Assembly: GCA_947483795.1 (NCBI GenBank)
Contig: CANKLZ010000007.1
Span: forward strand, 1-35,033
Origin: Micrococcales bacterium
GTDB taxonomy: Bacteria; Actinomycetota; Actinomycetes; Actinomycetales; Microbacteriaceae
DNA: 35,033 bases
Reading direction: 5' to 3'
Positions 7,823 to 15,634 of this stretch are shown in pieces. The notes below the pieces were generated by a model. It was not told where the DNA came from. It saw only the letters and a program-made list of their open reading frames with translations, and ran no database searches. Every line of letters starts with the position of its first letter. The stretch's first letter is position 1. A program made the translations under genes and the position numbers.

Positions 7823-8173
7823 AAATGCTTCGGTTATCTCAGGTATTTCTGAAATAGAAGCAACTTTTTTTGAGCGAATTTGTTTAGAGACTCTTAGATA
7901 ATCGCCTGAACGAATGTTTTGCGATTGAACGTGTTGCTCGCCCAAATCAAAATAGACGCATGCTGCAACGGAGACTCGATGTCGTTCCTTTAATGACTTT
8001 CAGCTAATTCGCTTTCACTGCAAAATGATGAAACCTATGCGACGAGTTTAAAAAGGGATGCCCTACGTATTTAGACTTTCGTTTGCTATTCAATAGATTG
8101 CGTTTGCACCTGGTTAGCCACAACACACCAAAAAAGATAGAAGTTGTGCAGACATTGCTGGATCTAAATTTGG

Positions 8174-8200
8174 AGCGCCCTCGGCAGGAATCGAACCTGC
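8174..8200. repeat. 27-bp direct repeat, tRNA copy (att-like)
   Basis: An exact match to 5075-5101, lying inside the 3' end of the intact tRNA-Arg gene. It is the tRNA-proximal boundary of the island. Confidence 0.85.
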
Positions 8201-8248
8201 GACCAAGAGATTAGAAGGCTCTTGCTCTATCCACTGAGCTACGAAGGC
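8176..8248 (-). tRNA. tRNA-Arg (anticodon UCU)
   Basis: A complete 73-base cloverleaf on the minus strand. The acceptor GCCTTCG pairs with CGAGGGC with one G-T wobble. The D arm is GCTC/GAGC, the anticodon loop CTTCTAA gives UCU (reading AGA, Arg), and the T arm is GCAGG TTCGATT CCTGC. The CCA end is not encoded. The top pair of the anticodon stem (31-39) is a C-T mismatch, leaving a four-pair stem extended by A26-T44. Its 3' end is the apparent integration site of the island. Confidence 0.93.
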
Positions 8249-8350
8249 ATTTGGGCTTTAGGCCCTTGTTCATTTTAGACCAAGATGCCTGATCTATGTG
8301 CCACACCTTAGAATTCCCTGCCCCAAAAGGTTTGTTAGCCTTAGAGCAGG

Positions 8351-8383
8351 GGTAAATCATCTACTATTATTTACCTAGGTAAA
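8351..8383 (+). promoter_or_regulatory. RND exporter promoter with palindromic operator
   Basis: TATTAT at 8365-8370 fits a -10 box. A perfect 14-bp palindrome, TTTACCTAGGTAAA, occupies 8370-8383 and so covers the expected start point. A third copy of the half-site GGTAAA lies upstream at 8351-8356. Three copies of one half-site around a -10 is the layout expected for a MarR-, TetR- or PadR-type repressor controlling an efflux gene. No regulator gene is adjacent. Confidence 0.55.
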
Positions 8384-8406
8384 CAAATATCAATAATTGG
8401 AGATCC

Positions 8407-11400
8407 ATGTTCAGCTTGTCAAAAGTAAGTCTCGCTAACCGTTCAGTGGTAGCACTGATAACAGTTATTCTCGCTGTATTCGGCTTCGTGTCAGTTGGCT
8501 CGCTGAAGCAGGAACTATTCCCTTCCCTTGAGTTCCCTCAGGCAGCTATCGTGACGACCTACCCTGGAGCAGCTCCTGAGGTAATTGACACTCAGGTCAG
8601 CCGAGTAATTGAAGGGTCAGTAGAAACACTTGAAGGTGTGACAACTACTTCCTCGACAAGCCAGAGCAGCCTTTCAACTGTTCGAGTTACTTTTGACTTT
8701 GGCATTACCTCAGCTAAGGTGACTGAATCCCTAAACACAGCTTTGGATTCTGTGAAAGCAACACTTCCAACTGGCGCTACTGCAAGAGTGATTAGCGGTG
8801 GACTTGGAAATATTCCAGTCATGGTGCTGAGCGTTGCATCCAACTCAGGTGATAACACTGAGATTTCTAAGCTTCTCCCAGATATTGCTCCTACTCTTTT
8901 CAAGAAGGTTTCTGGTGTAAAGGATGTCCAGGTTGGCGGTATCCGTGAATACCGAGTGAACATGAAACTAAACGCTCCGCTAATGGCTGCTAACGGCATC
9001 TCAACTCAGAGCATATCTAATGCCCTAAAGACAAATGGTTTCGTTCTTCCAGCAGGAACACTTCAGGATAAAGAAGGACAGATTACTGTTCAGGTTGGCA
9101 CACCGGTTGAATCAATCGCTGCACTAAAGTCGTTGCCACTTACTGCAGGCAGCACCCCTGGCATGCCGAGCCTTGGTCGAGTATTGACTATCGGTGATAT
9201 TGCCGCTGTTACCTACGAACTGGCTCCGGTTACCTCAATCTCTAGAGTTGATGGCAAGCCATCTTTGGCTATCTCAATTACTAAGACTCAGGATGGCAAC
9301 ACAGTTTCTATCTCTAAGGGCATCAAGCCTCTCCAAGACGAACTAGCTACCAAGCTTGGAGGAGATGTGACAATCAAGGAAACCTTCAATCAGGCACCTT
9401 TTGTTGAAAAGTCAATATCTGACCTGGTTAAAGAAGGTCTTCTAGGACTTACGTTCGCGATTCTGATTATCTTGGTGTTCCTAAGATCTTGGAGATCAAC
9501 TCTGGTAACAGCAATCTCAATCCCAACATCTCTATTAGTTGCGTTTATTGGTTTATCTGGTTTTGGTTACTCACTGAACCTGTTTACTCTTAGCGCTCTA
9601 ACAATTGCCATTGGTCGAGTAGTGGATGACTCCATTGTGGTTATTGAAAACATTAACCGACACTTGGCCTATGGCGAGAAGAAGGTTGAAGCTATCTTGA
9701 ACTCTGTTCGAGAAGTAGCAGGAGCTATTACAGCCGCTACTTTGACTACAGTTGCTGTATTCTTGCCTATTGCAGTTGTTGGTGGACTCGTTGGTCAGCT
9801 GTTTAGACCATTCGCTCTAACCTTCGCTCTTGCACTTATCGCCTCACTGTTTGTATCTCTAACAATTGTTCCTGTTATCGCCTACTGGTTCCTGAAGACT
9901 CCAGTAGTTGAAGCAGGTATGACTGAAGCTCAGGCTAAGAAGTTTGCAGCTAACGCTCGTAAGGAAGAGGAAGAGCACGAGAGAAAGTCAATCCTTCAGC
10001 GTGCATACATTCCAGTTCTAACCGGAACTCAGAAGCGTCCAGTAATCACTTTGGTTGCTTCTGGTTTGGTTATTGTTTTCACCTTTGGTCTGGTGCCATT
10101 GATCAAGACCAACTTCATTGGAAGCTCAGGCTCGACTACCTTCAGCATCAACCAGGATGTGCCATTGGGCTCTTCTCTTGAAGAGAAGGCACTAGCAGCT
10201 GAAGGCGTTGAGAAACTTCTTCTAGACAGTGGCGACACTGTTGCTGTTACTACCACCATTGGTGGAACAGGTGACAGCCGTGTTGCTTTCGGCCAGTCAG
10301 CCGGTGGAATCCAGATTCAGGTTTCAACTAAAGAATCAGTCAACGGCGATGCCTTCCAAGCCAAGATGCAGAAGCTTTTCGATGCAGAGCCATCACTTGG
10401 AAAAGTTAGCTTCGAATCAGGTCAATCATTTGGTTCAAGTGGAACTATTGACGTAACTGTTACGGCTAAGACTGATGAGCAGCTACGTGCTGGTATCAAG
10501 AAGGTTCAGGATGCTCTAGAAGGCAAGATTGATAACGTCTCTCCTGATGTTGTTACTACCTTGTCTGAGAAGCAGAGAACTCTAAAGGTAACTGTTGATC
10601 GTCTAGCAGCTACTCGTGTTGGACTAAGTGAAATTGCTGTTGCAACAATTGTTTCAAGTGCTATGAGCCCACAGTCTGTTGGCTCAGTCAACATCGCTAA
10701 CAAGCAGACCGATATCTACATCAAGTCTGAAAATGTTCCAGCTACTGTTGCTCAAGTTAAAGCAATCCGTATTCCAACCTTTATGGGTGCTGTGCCATTG
10801 ACTCAACTTGCCAAGGTAGAACTTGTTTCAGTGCCCACCAAGATCACAACCCAGGATGGCGATCGTGCAGCAACAGTTTCACTAACTCCAAACAAGGATG
10901 CCAGCCTAGGTGCTATTACAATGCAGATTGCCGAGAAGGTTGATGCCCTAACTGACAACATGCCAGCAGGAACAACACTTCTTCCTATCGGTGGAGTTTC
11001 AGCTGACCAGGCAGAATCATTTAGTCAGTTGCTACTAGCTCTTCTTGCAGCTATCGCAATTGTTTACCTGATTATGGTGGCAACATTCAGAAGCTTGGCT
11101 CAGCCACTAGTTCTTCTAGTGTCAATTCCATTCGCCGCTACCGGAGCTTTCGTAGCTCTACTAGCAACCAACACAGCCCTTGGTCTTCCAGCCTTAATCG
11201 GAATGTTGCTTCTAGTTGGAATCGTTGTTACTAACGCAATTGTTCTAATTGACCTCATCAACCAGTACCGTATTCAAGGTATGCCGTTTGAAGAAGCAAT
11301 TATCAACGGTGCTCGTCAGAGACTACGTCCTATCTTGATGACTGCTTTAGCAACTATCGGAGCTCTTTCTCCTTTGGCTCTTGGCTTCACCGGTTCCGGT

Positions 11401-11622
11401 GGCTTCATCTCTCAGCCTTTGGGAGTTGTAGTTATCGGTGGTCTGTTCTCTTCAACCATTCTTACTTTGGTTATCGTTCCAGTTCTATACCGCTTAGTTG
11501 AGGGAAGAAAAGAGCGTAAAGCAAACAAGAAGATTGCTAAGACAATCGCTAAGAAGCCTGCTGCCAAAAAGCCAGTTGCGAAGGCAGCTCCAAAGCGTAA
11601 GCCAACCACTAAGACCGCTTAG
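8407..11622 (+). CDS. RND-family efflux transporter (AcrB/SwrC-like)
   Basis: A 1071-residue inner-membrane RND exporter with the classic duplicated layout: a TM helix, a large extracytoplasmic loop, helices 2-6, then the same again. The N-terminus reads VALITVILAVFGFVSVGSLKQELFP. In TM4, GRVVDDSIVVIENI carries the proton-relay pair Asp407/Asp408. In TM10, where AcrB has a lysine (KNA), this protein has VTNAIVLID, as in SwrC-type Gram-positive RND proteins. No periplasmic adaptor or outer-membrane partner is encoded nearby, as expected for a monoderm. The last ~40 residues are a Lys/Ala/Pro-rich cytoplasmic tail. The ATG has GGAG at 8399-8402. Substrates are unknown; drugs or lipids and surfactants are typical of the family. 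Confidence 0.93.
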   Translation: MFSLSKVSLANRSVVALITVILAVFGFVSVGSLKQELFPSLEFPQAAIVTTYPGAAPEVIDTQVSRVIEGSVETLEGVTTTSSTSQSSLSTVRVTFDFGITSAKVTESLNTALDSVKATLPTGATARVISGGLGNIPVMVLSVASNSGDNTEISKLLPDIAPTLFKKVSGVKDVQVGGIREYRVNMKLNAPLMAANGISTQSISNALKTNGFVLPAGTLQDKEGQITVQVGTPVESIAALKSLPLTAGSTPGMPSLGRVLTIGDIAAVTYELAPVTSISRVDGKPSLAISITKTQDGNTVSISKGIKPLQDELATKLGGDVTIKETFNQAPFVEKSISDLVKEGLLGLTFAILIILVFLRSWRSTLVTAISIPTSLLVAFIGLSGFGYSLNLFTLSALTIAIGRVVDDSIVVIENINRHLAYGEKKVEAILNSVREVAGAITAATLTTVAVFLPIAVVGGLVGQLFRPFALTFALALIASLFVSLTIVPVIAYWFLKTPVVEAGMTEAQAKKFAANARKEEEEHERKSILQRAYIPVLTGTQKRPVITLVASGLVIVFTFGLVPLIKTNFIGSSGSTTFSINQDVPLGSSLEEKALAAEGVEKLLLDSGDTVAVTTTIGGTGDSRVAFGQSAGGIQIQVSTKESVNGDAFQAKMQKLFDAEPSLGKVSFESGQSFGSSGTIDVTVTAKTDEQLRAGIKKVQDALEGKIDNVSPDVVTTLSEKQRTLKVTVDRLAATRVGLSEIAVATIVSSAMSPQSVGSVNIANKQTDIYIKSENVPATVAQVKAIRIPTFMGAVPLTQLAKVELVSVPTKITTQDGDRAATVSLTPNKDASLGAITMQIAEKVDALTDNMPAGTTLLPIGGVSADQAESFSQLLLALLAAIAIVYLIMVATFRSLAQPLVLLVSIPFAATGAFVALLATNTALGLPALIGMLLLVGIVVTNAIVLIDLINQYRIQGMPFEEAIINGARQRLRPILMTALATIGALSPLALGFTGSGGFISQPLGVVVIGGLFSSTILTLVIVPVLYRLVEGRKERKANKKIAKTIAKKPAAKKPVAKAAPKRKPTTKTA

Positions 11623-11684
11623 ACCTGAGAGTAAACTGGACGGAGCCTACCGATGTCGGGGGCTCTGTCTAGTTTGAAGGAACG

Positions 11685-12293
11685 ATGAACATACCTGAAT
11701 ACTTAGTCTGGATTGACTGCGAGATGACAGGGCTTAACCCTGAAACAGAGTGTCTAGTCGAAATTGCAGCAGTCATAACTGACTTCGATCTCAATGTTTT
11801 AGACGAGGGCATCGATTTAGTTATCAAGCCTCGCGAAGGCACGGTCGAAGCAATGGGCGACTATGTGCGTAACATGCATACAGAATCTGGGCTCATCAAT
11901 GAATTTGCCTCAGGTATTGATCTAGCTGATGCTGAAGCACAGGTTCTTGAATACATCAAGAAATACATCCCTAACGCCAAGACTGCTCCCCTAGCTGGAA
12001 ACACTATTGGGACAGATCGTATGTTTATCTCTAAATACATGCCCGCTCTAGATAACCACCTGCACTACAGGAACATAGATGTTTCAACTATCAAAGAACT
12101 ATCTAAGCGTTGGTATCCAAGGGCCTACTTCCAAGCCCCTAAGAAAGATGGTGGACACAGGGCCCTAGCGGACATCATTGAATCCATTGAAGAGCTGAAG
12201 TACTACAGACAGGCAGTCTTTGTTGAAGCCCCAGGCCCAACAACTGAAGAAGCTCAGGCACTGGCGCAAGGCATCAAGACTGATAAACTTTAG
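11685..12293 (+). CDS. orn: Oligoribonuclease
   Basis: A 202-residue DEDDh 3'-5' exonuclease that degrades nanoRNAs and pGpG to mononucleotides, the final step of RNA turnover. Exo I is WIDCEMTGL (Asp and Glu near residues 10 and 12), Exo II includes GNTIGTDRMFISKYMP, and Exo III is HRALADI. The length is slightly above the usual ~180-200 residues because of an acidic C-terminal tail. The ATG is preceded by GAAGGA. The 62-base gap after the RND gene contains TAAACT (11632-11637), a possible -10, so it may have its own promoter. Confidence 0.96.
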   Translation: MNIPEYLVWIDCEMTGLNPETECLVEIAAVITDFDLNVLDEGIDLVIKPREGTVEAMGDYVRNMHTESGLINEFASGIDLADAEAQVLEYIKKYIPNAKTAPLAGNTIGTDRMFISKYMPALDNHLHYRNIDVSTIKELSKRWYPRAYFQAPKKDGGHRALADIIESIEELKYYRQAVFVEAPGPTTEEAQALAQGIKTDKL

Positions 12294-12325
12294 AGGTTGA
12301 TTTCGGAGCAATCCGAGAAACACAT

Positions 12326-12402
12326 GGTGGGTATAGCTCAGCTGGTAGAGCGCCTGGTTGTGGTCCAGGATGTCGCGGGTTCAAGTCCCGTTACTCACCC
12401 CA
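12326..12402 (+). tRNA. tRNA-His (anticodon GUG)
   Basis: The acceptor GTGGGTA (12327-12333) pairs with TACTCAC (12392-12398) with one G-T wobble. An extra G at 12326 faces discriminator C 12399, the tRNA-His signature. The anticodon arm CCTGG TTGTGGT CCAGG gives GTG, and the T arm is GCGGG TTCAAGT CCCGT. CCA is encoded at 12400-12402. A hairpin terminator follows ten bases later. Confidence 0.96.
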
Positions 12403-12440
12403 AATAGAGAAAAACCCGAGGTTATTAGCCTCGGGTTTAT
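12398..12440. repeat. 43-bp direct repeat at tRNA-His end, copy 1
   Basis: It spans the last bases of tRNA-His plus its terminator. It matches 14078-14120 at 39 of 43 positions in the same orientation, and the two copies bracket two secreted-protein genes. Confidence 0.8.
12412..12440 (+). terminator. Rho-independent terminator of tRNA-His
   Basis: AAACCCGAGG (12412-12421) and CCTCGGGTTT (12429-12438) form a ten-pair stem with a seven-base loop; the T run is short (TTTAT). It is nearly identical to the hairpin at 14090-14120. Confidence 0.85.
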
Positions 12441-12598
12441 CTACTTCCTCGCTGCTTAGCATCAGACTTCAGGTTTTAAGACATTCACCAGATCGAAATA
12501 TTCAAGGAAATCAAGTTGCGATTCGGTAACAGTCCTGAAAAGTGTGTGGTCGGTTCGAAATCTAGGACTTATGCTCGCAATTAAGGAAGGGGGCTCAA

Positions 12599-13237
12599 AT
12601 GGGGGTCAAATTAATTTTAGCGGCAGCAATAGGAATTACAATTTCAGCAACTGGCGCAACAGGTGCTTTTGCCCTGACAAACGTTGAAGAATGTACAGGA
12701 ACAGCATCAAATAGATATCGTTGTACTGCTGAATGGGGATACGTCGGAGAGGACCCGTACAACGTAGATCGCTTTTCAACGATAGCTAGCGACGGAAGCA
12801 AACATGGCTGTACTTCATTTGCAGCTTACATGGTTGCGCGACTTAGTCCTTGGATGCCCGCAATCTCCACTTTTGACAGCGCACAATACTGGGACACCGA
12901 TGCAGACACTCGAACAGCTGCGGTCTTGAGCGCTGTGCCCAAAGTTGGAGACATTGCCCAATGGAACGCAGACTCACAGTTGACTTTTGGACATGTTGCC
13001 TATGTGATGTCTGTTGAAAAGAGCTCTACCGGAAGAGTTTTATACATATTGGTAGCAGATGATAATGGCGGACGACTCGTTACAACTCAAAGAAAACTCT
13101 ACCCAGGAGTAAGGACAGGAACAATAAGTTGGCCAGATAAGTTCATCACTTTCCCAAAGAATCCACCTGCTCCAGGTGGTAGCGGAGGTGGCGGCGGGGA
13201 TGTCATACCCCTAATCACCCCTATCGGAATAAACTAA
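12599..13237 (+). CDS. Secreted CHAP-domain protein
   Basis: A 212-residue exported protein. The signal peptide (1 to about 25) ends in TGAFA. The CHAP-type cysteine peptidase/amidase core shows HGCTSFAAY (nucleophile Cys71), VGDIAQW (117-123) and FGHVAYV (His132), with Asp154/Asp155/Asn156 as candidate third catalytic residues. CHAP enzymes cleave peptidoglycan peptides or amides. A Gly-rich PGGSGGGGG linker and a short hydrophobic end follow, without a recognisable wall-binding domain. The ATG is supported by GGAAGGGGG at 12585-12593. It sits nine bases before the next secreted protein, so both are likely co-expressed. It could be a remodelling hydrolase or an effector against neighbours; neither is shown. 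Confidence 0.82.
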   Translation: MGVKLILAAAIGITISATGATGAFALTNVEECTGTASNRYRCTAEWGYVGEDPYNVDRFSTIASDGSKHGCTSFAAYMVARLSPWMPAISTFDSAQYWDTDADTRTAAVLSAVPKVGDIAQWNADSQLTFGHVAYVMSVEKSSTGRVLYILVADDNGGRLVTTQRKLYPGVRTGTISWPDKFITFPKNPPAPGGSGGGGGDVIPLITPIGIN

Positions 13238-13246
13238 GGAACCCAA

Positions 13247-14077
13247 ATGAGAGCAAATAGAATTGCTATCTCCTCAGTCCTTGCAGCCGTTGGGGTCCTT
13301 ACCATTGCTCAGTGCGCGTTTGCTGCGGAAAGTTCACCTGTCAAGGTGATAAACGGCACGAAAGTCTTCAAACAGCTTATTCCACAGGATTTAGTTTGGG
13401 GATCTGCTTCACTTAGTGCGTCGACAAAGGCGATTGAATACCAAGCAACTGAAATCAATTCAGCATTGGACAAGTTGGTTGCCAAAGGTGCTGTAAAAGT
13501 CGTGAAGACCTTTGTAAAGACATCCACGACCGCTTACCCCGATTGGAAGTCTTATGTGCCCACTTTCACGCAATACAAATTATCGGGATTGGATGCGAAC
13601 GGCAAAGTAGTAGCGACAAGTGCGAAATTACCTTCTGATTCAGCAAATTTGGCAAGTCGACTTGTTTACCTTAAGCAATCCGAATGCGCTGCAACTGGAA
13701 TGCAACCAAGTTCACTCCCCGTTTGCACGATTAGCAATCCGACTTCGGAAAAGTACCTCAGGGCAGCCCTGAGAACTTCGCTCGGAAATGGGCAATCAGA
13801 AGACCTAGGTGGCTACATTTACCAACAGCTATTCACTTGCCTGAAGGGGAAAAAACCATTTACGGTAAAGAGTGGAGTTTTTGACTGTCCATCCAACGCC
13901 AAAATTTTTGGCGGAGAGCGAAGATTCAAATTGCAAGGGAGCTTCGCAACTCGAAGTTACTCAATAGTAATTAACTCCTCAAAATTTACAGCCACTATGA
14001 CATATGGGCCAGCGAACTACTCAAAATTGGCTCTGACAGGAACCTACGATAGCGGATCTGTGGTCCGGTTCGGATAA
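13247..14077 (+). CDS. Secreted hypothetical protein with four cysteines
   Basis: A 276-residue protein with a signal peptide (MRANRIAISSVLAAVGVL to about AFAAE at 27-28). The mature part is mixed alpha/beta and has four cysteines after the signal, in two pairs (SECAATG with PVCTIS; LFTCLKG with FDCPS), compatible with two disulfides. I recognise no family. It starts nine bases after the CHAP gene and ends just before the second terminator repeat, so the two form a compact two-gene unit. A partner, inhibitor or wall-binding factor for the CHAP protein is a reasonable guess only. Confidence 0.7.
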   Translation: MRANRIAISSVLAAVGVLTIAQCAFAAESSPVKVINGTKVFKQLIPQDLVWGSASLSASTKAIEYQATEINSALDKLVAKGAVKVVKTFVKTSTTAYPDWKSYVPTFTQYKLSGLDANGKVVATSAKLPSDSANLASRLVYLKQSECAATGMQPSSLPVCTISNPTSEKYLRAALRTSLGNGQSEDLGGYIYQQLFTCLKGKKPFTVKSGVFDCPSNAKIFGGERRFKLQGSFATRSYSIVINSSKFTATMTYGPANYSKLALTGTYDSGSVVRFG

Positions 14078-14120
14078 CCCCAATTAGTGAAAAACCCGAG
14101 GTTACTAGCCTCGGGTTTTT
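14078..14120. repeat. 43-bp direct repeat, copy 2
   Basis: It matches 12398-12440 with four mismatches in the same orientation, starting CCCCA directly after the stop of the secreted protein and including the hairpin. Confidence 0.8.
14090..14120. terminator. Bidirectional terminator between insert and gatB
   Basis: An ACCCGAGG/CCTCGGGT stem is flanked by A runs on the left and T runs on the right, so each strand reads a GC-rich hairpin followed by at least five U. It can end both the secreted-protein operon (plus) and gatCAB (minus). Confidence 0.88.
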
Positions 14121-14131
14121 TGCTTTAAGAG

Positions 14132-15634
14132 TTACTGATTTGCTCTTTCAAGAACTAGTTCTCTAACACGAGCAGCATCTGCTTGACCCTTCATGGCTTG
14201 CATGACTGCACCAATGACTGCTCCTGCTGCTTGAACTTTACCTTCACGGATCTTCTCAAGAACATCAGGTTGTTTAGCTAGAGCTTCATCGATAGCTGCG
14301 ATTAGAGCACCGTCGTCTGAAACTACTTCAAGGTTTCTAGAAGAAACAATCTCAGTAGGGGAACCTTCTCCAGCTAATACAGCAGATAGAACTTCACGAG
14401 CAATACGGTCATTGATCTTGCCCGATTCAACCAGTGTTGCAATTTCTGCTACCTGTGCTGGGGTGATGTTCATCTCGGAAACATCTTTATCTTCAGAGTT
14501 AGCGATACGAGCAATCTCACCTGAATACCACTTACGAGCAGCCTGGGGCTTAGCTCCTGCTGCTACTGCTTCTTCAATGAAGTCCATGAGACCTGCGTTA
14601 ACCACATCTCTGAATTCCATCTCAGCAAAGCCCCACTCGGCTGCTAGACGCTTACGTCTATCGGCTGGGTTCTCAGGAAGTAGCGCTCTGAGCTTCTCGA
14701 TTAGTTCAGTTGATGGCTCAACAGGAACTAGATCTGGTTCTGGGAAGTAACGATAGTCATCAGCATCAGACTTAGGTCGTCCAGAACTGGTTGAACCCTT
14801 GTCTTCGTGCCAGTGTCTTGTCTCCTGAGTGATAGTGCCACCAGCAGACAGAATTGCTGCCTGTCTCTGGATTTCATATCTGACTGCACGTTCGATAGAT
14901 CTAAGCGAGTTGACGTTCTTAGTTTCTGTTCTGGTGCCTAGTTTATCTTGACCGTGCGGTCTGATTGAAACGTTAGCGTCACAGCGAACGTTACCTCGCT
15001 CCATGCGAGCATCGCTCACACCAAGGGCTTTAACGATCTCTCTGATTGAACGAACATAAGCAGCTGCTAGTTCAGGAGCTTCTGCACCTGCTCCGAAGAC
15101 TGGCTTGGTAACAATCTCAACTAGTGGAACACCGGCGCGGTTGTAATCAACTAGAGAGTATTCGGCTCCTTGGATACGACCTGTTGCCCCACCGATGTGA
15201 GTTAGCTTTCCAGCATCTTCTTCCATGTGTGCTCGTTCGATTAGAACTGTGAACTTATTACCTGAAGGAACTTCAACATCCAACTGACCATCAAATGCGA
15301 TTGGATCTCTGAACTGAGAGGTCTGGTAGTTCTTAGCTAGATCTGGATAGAAGTAGTTCTTTCTTGAGAACCCACCGGTTGGAGCAATTGAACAACCAAG
15401 AGCAAGACCTATAGAAATAGATGATTCAACAGCCTTGCGGTTAACTACAGGAAGAGATCCAGGTAGACCAATACAGATTGGACAGACATTGGTGTTTGGT
15501 TCATCACCAAAGTCATTCTTACAGCCACAGAACATCTTGGTCTTAGTGTTGAGTTCGATGTGAACTTCAAGACCGATGACTACTTCATAAAGCTCTAGTG
15601 CTTTGTCGTAATCCATCAAGTTAGCTTTAGCCAT
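14132..15634 (-). CDS. gatB: Asp/Glu-tRNA amidotransferase subunit B
   Basis: A 500-residue tRNA-binding and kinase subunit of GatCAB, which converts Glu-tRNA-Gln and/or Asp-tRNA-Asn to the amide. It begins with the family [20 protein letters not shown] and has a zinc-site pattern CGC...CPICIGLPG, then the ENP..RRKRL helix, a YqeY-like tail domain (about 345-495) and an acceptor-binding end. Its ATG overlaps the gatA TGA by one base (TGATG), a classic translationally coupled junction. It is the last gene of gatCAB and ends at the hairpin described at 14090. Confidence 0.97.
   Translation of the reverse strand: MAKANLMDYDKALELYEVVIGLEVHIELNTKTKMFCGCKNDFGDEPNTNVCPICIGLPGSLPVVNRKAVESSISIGLALGCSIAPTGGFSRKNYFYPDLAKNYQTSQFRDPIAFDGQLDVEVPSGNKFTVLIERAHMEEDAGKLTHIGGATGRIQGAEYSLVDYNRAGVPLVEIVTKPVFGAGAEAPELAAAYVRSIREIVKALGVSDARMERGNVRCDANVSIRPHGQDKLGTRTETKNVNSLRSIERAVRYEIQRQAAILSAGGTITQETRHWHEDKGSTSSGRPKSDADDYRYFPEPDLVPVEPSTELIEKLRALLPENPADRRKRLAAEWGFAEMEFRDVVNAGLMDFIEEAVAAGAKPQAARKWYSGEIARIANSEDKDVSEMNITPAQVAEIATLVESGKINDRIAREVLSAVLAGEGSPTEIVSSRNLEVVSDDGALIAAIDEALAKQPDVLEKIREGKVQAAGAVIGAVMQAMKGQADAARVRELVLERANQ

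Larger units (their letters stand above)
5102..8173. mobile_element. Small tRNA-Arg-associated genomic island
   Basis: About 3.07 kb lies between the duplicated tRNA-Arg 3' ends. It carries three minus-strand genes: a lipoprotein, a DUF4259-like/RraB-like fusion and a secreted repeat protein. No integrase, transposase or excisionase gene is visible, so it is either a decayed element or one mobilised in trans. Collapsing it would restore a complete tRNA-Arg gene starting ten bases after pntB, convergent with it, which is a sensible ancestral layout. The boundaries are seen; the mobile origin is inferred. Confidence 0.65.
12441..14077. mobile_element. Small tRNA-His-associated insert
   Basis: About 1.64 kb lies between the two 43-bp repeats. 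It holds two plus-strand genes for secreted proteins and no recombinase. Removing one repeat plus the insert would leave tRNA-His, one bidirectional terminator and gatB convergent to it. An alternative is duplication of the terminator by other means. Positions 12441-12598 hold no gene and no promoter that I can defend. Confidence 0.5.

Noticed and set aside
7474-7945. Two further minus-strand open frames over the 5' end of the secreted Ig-like gene and its upstream gap.
   Set aside because: They are out of frame with the signal-peptide-bearing gene, carry no recognisable motif and have unlikely amino-acid composition.
11633-11675. A possible hairpin (GAGCC ... GGCTC) after the RND gene, read as a terminator.
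   Set aside because: The stem is only about five pairs, the loop is long, and no T run follows.
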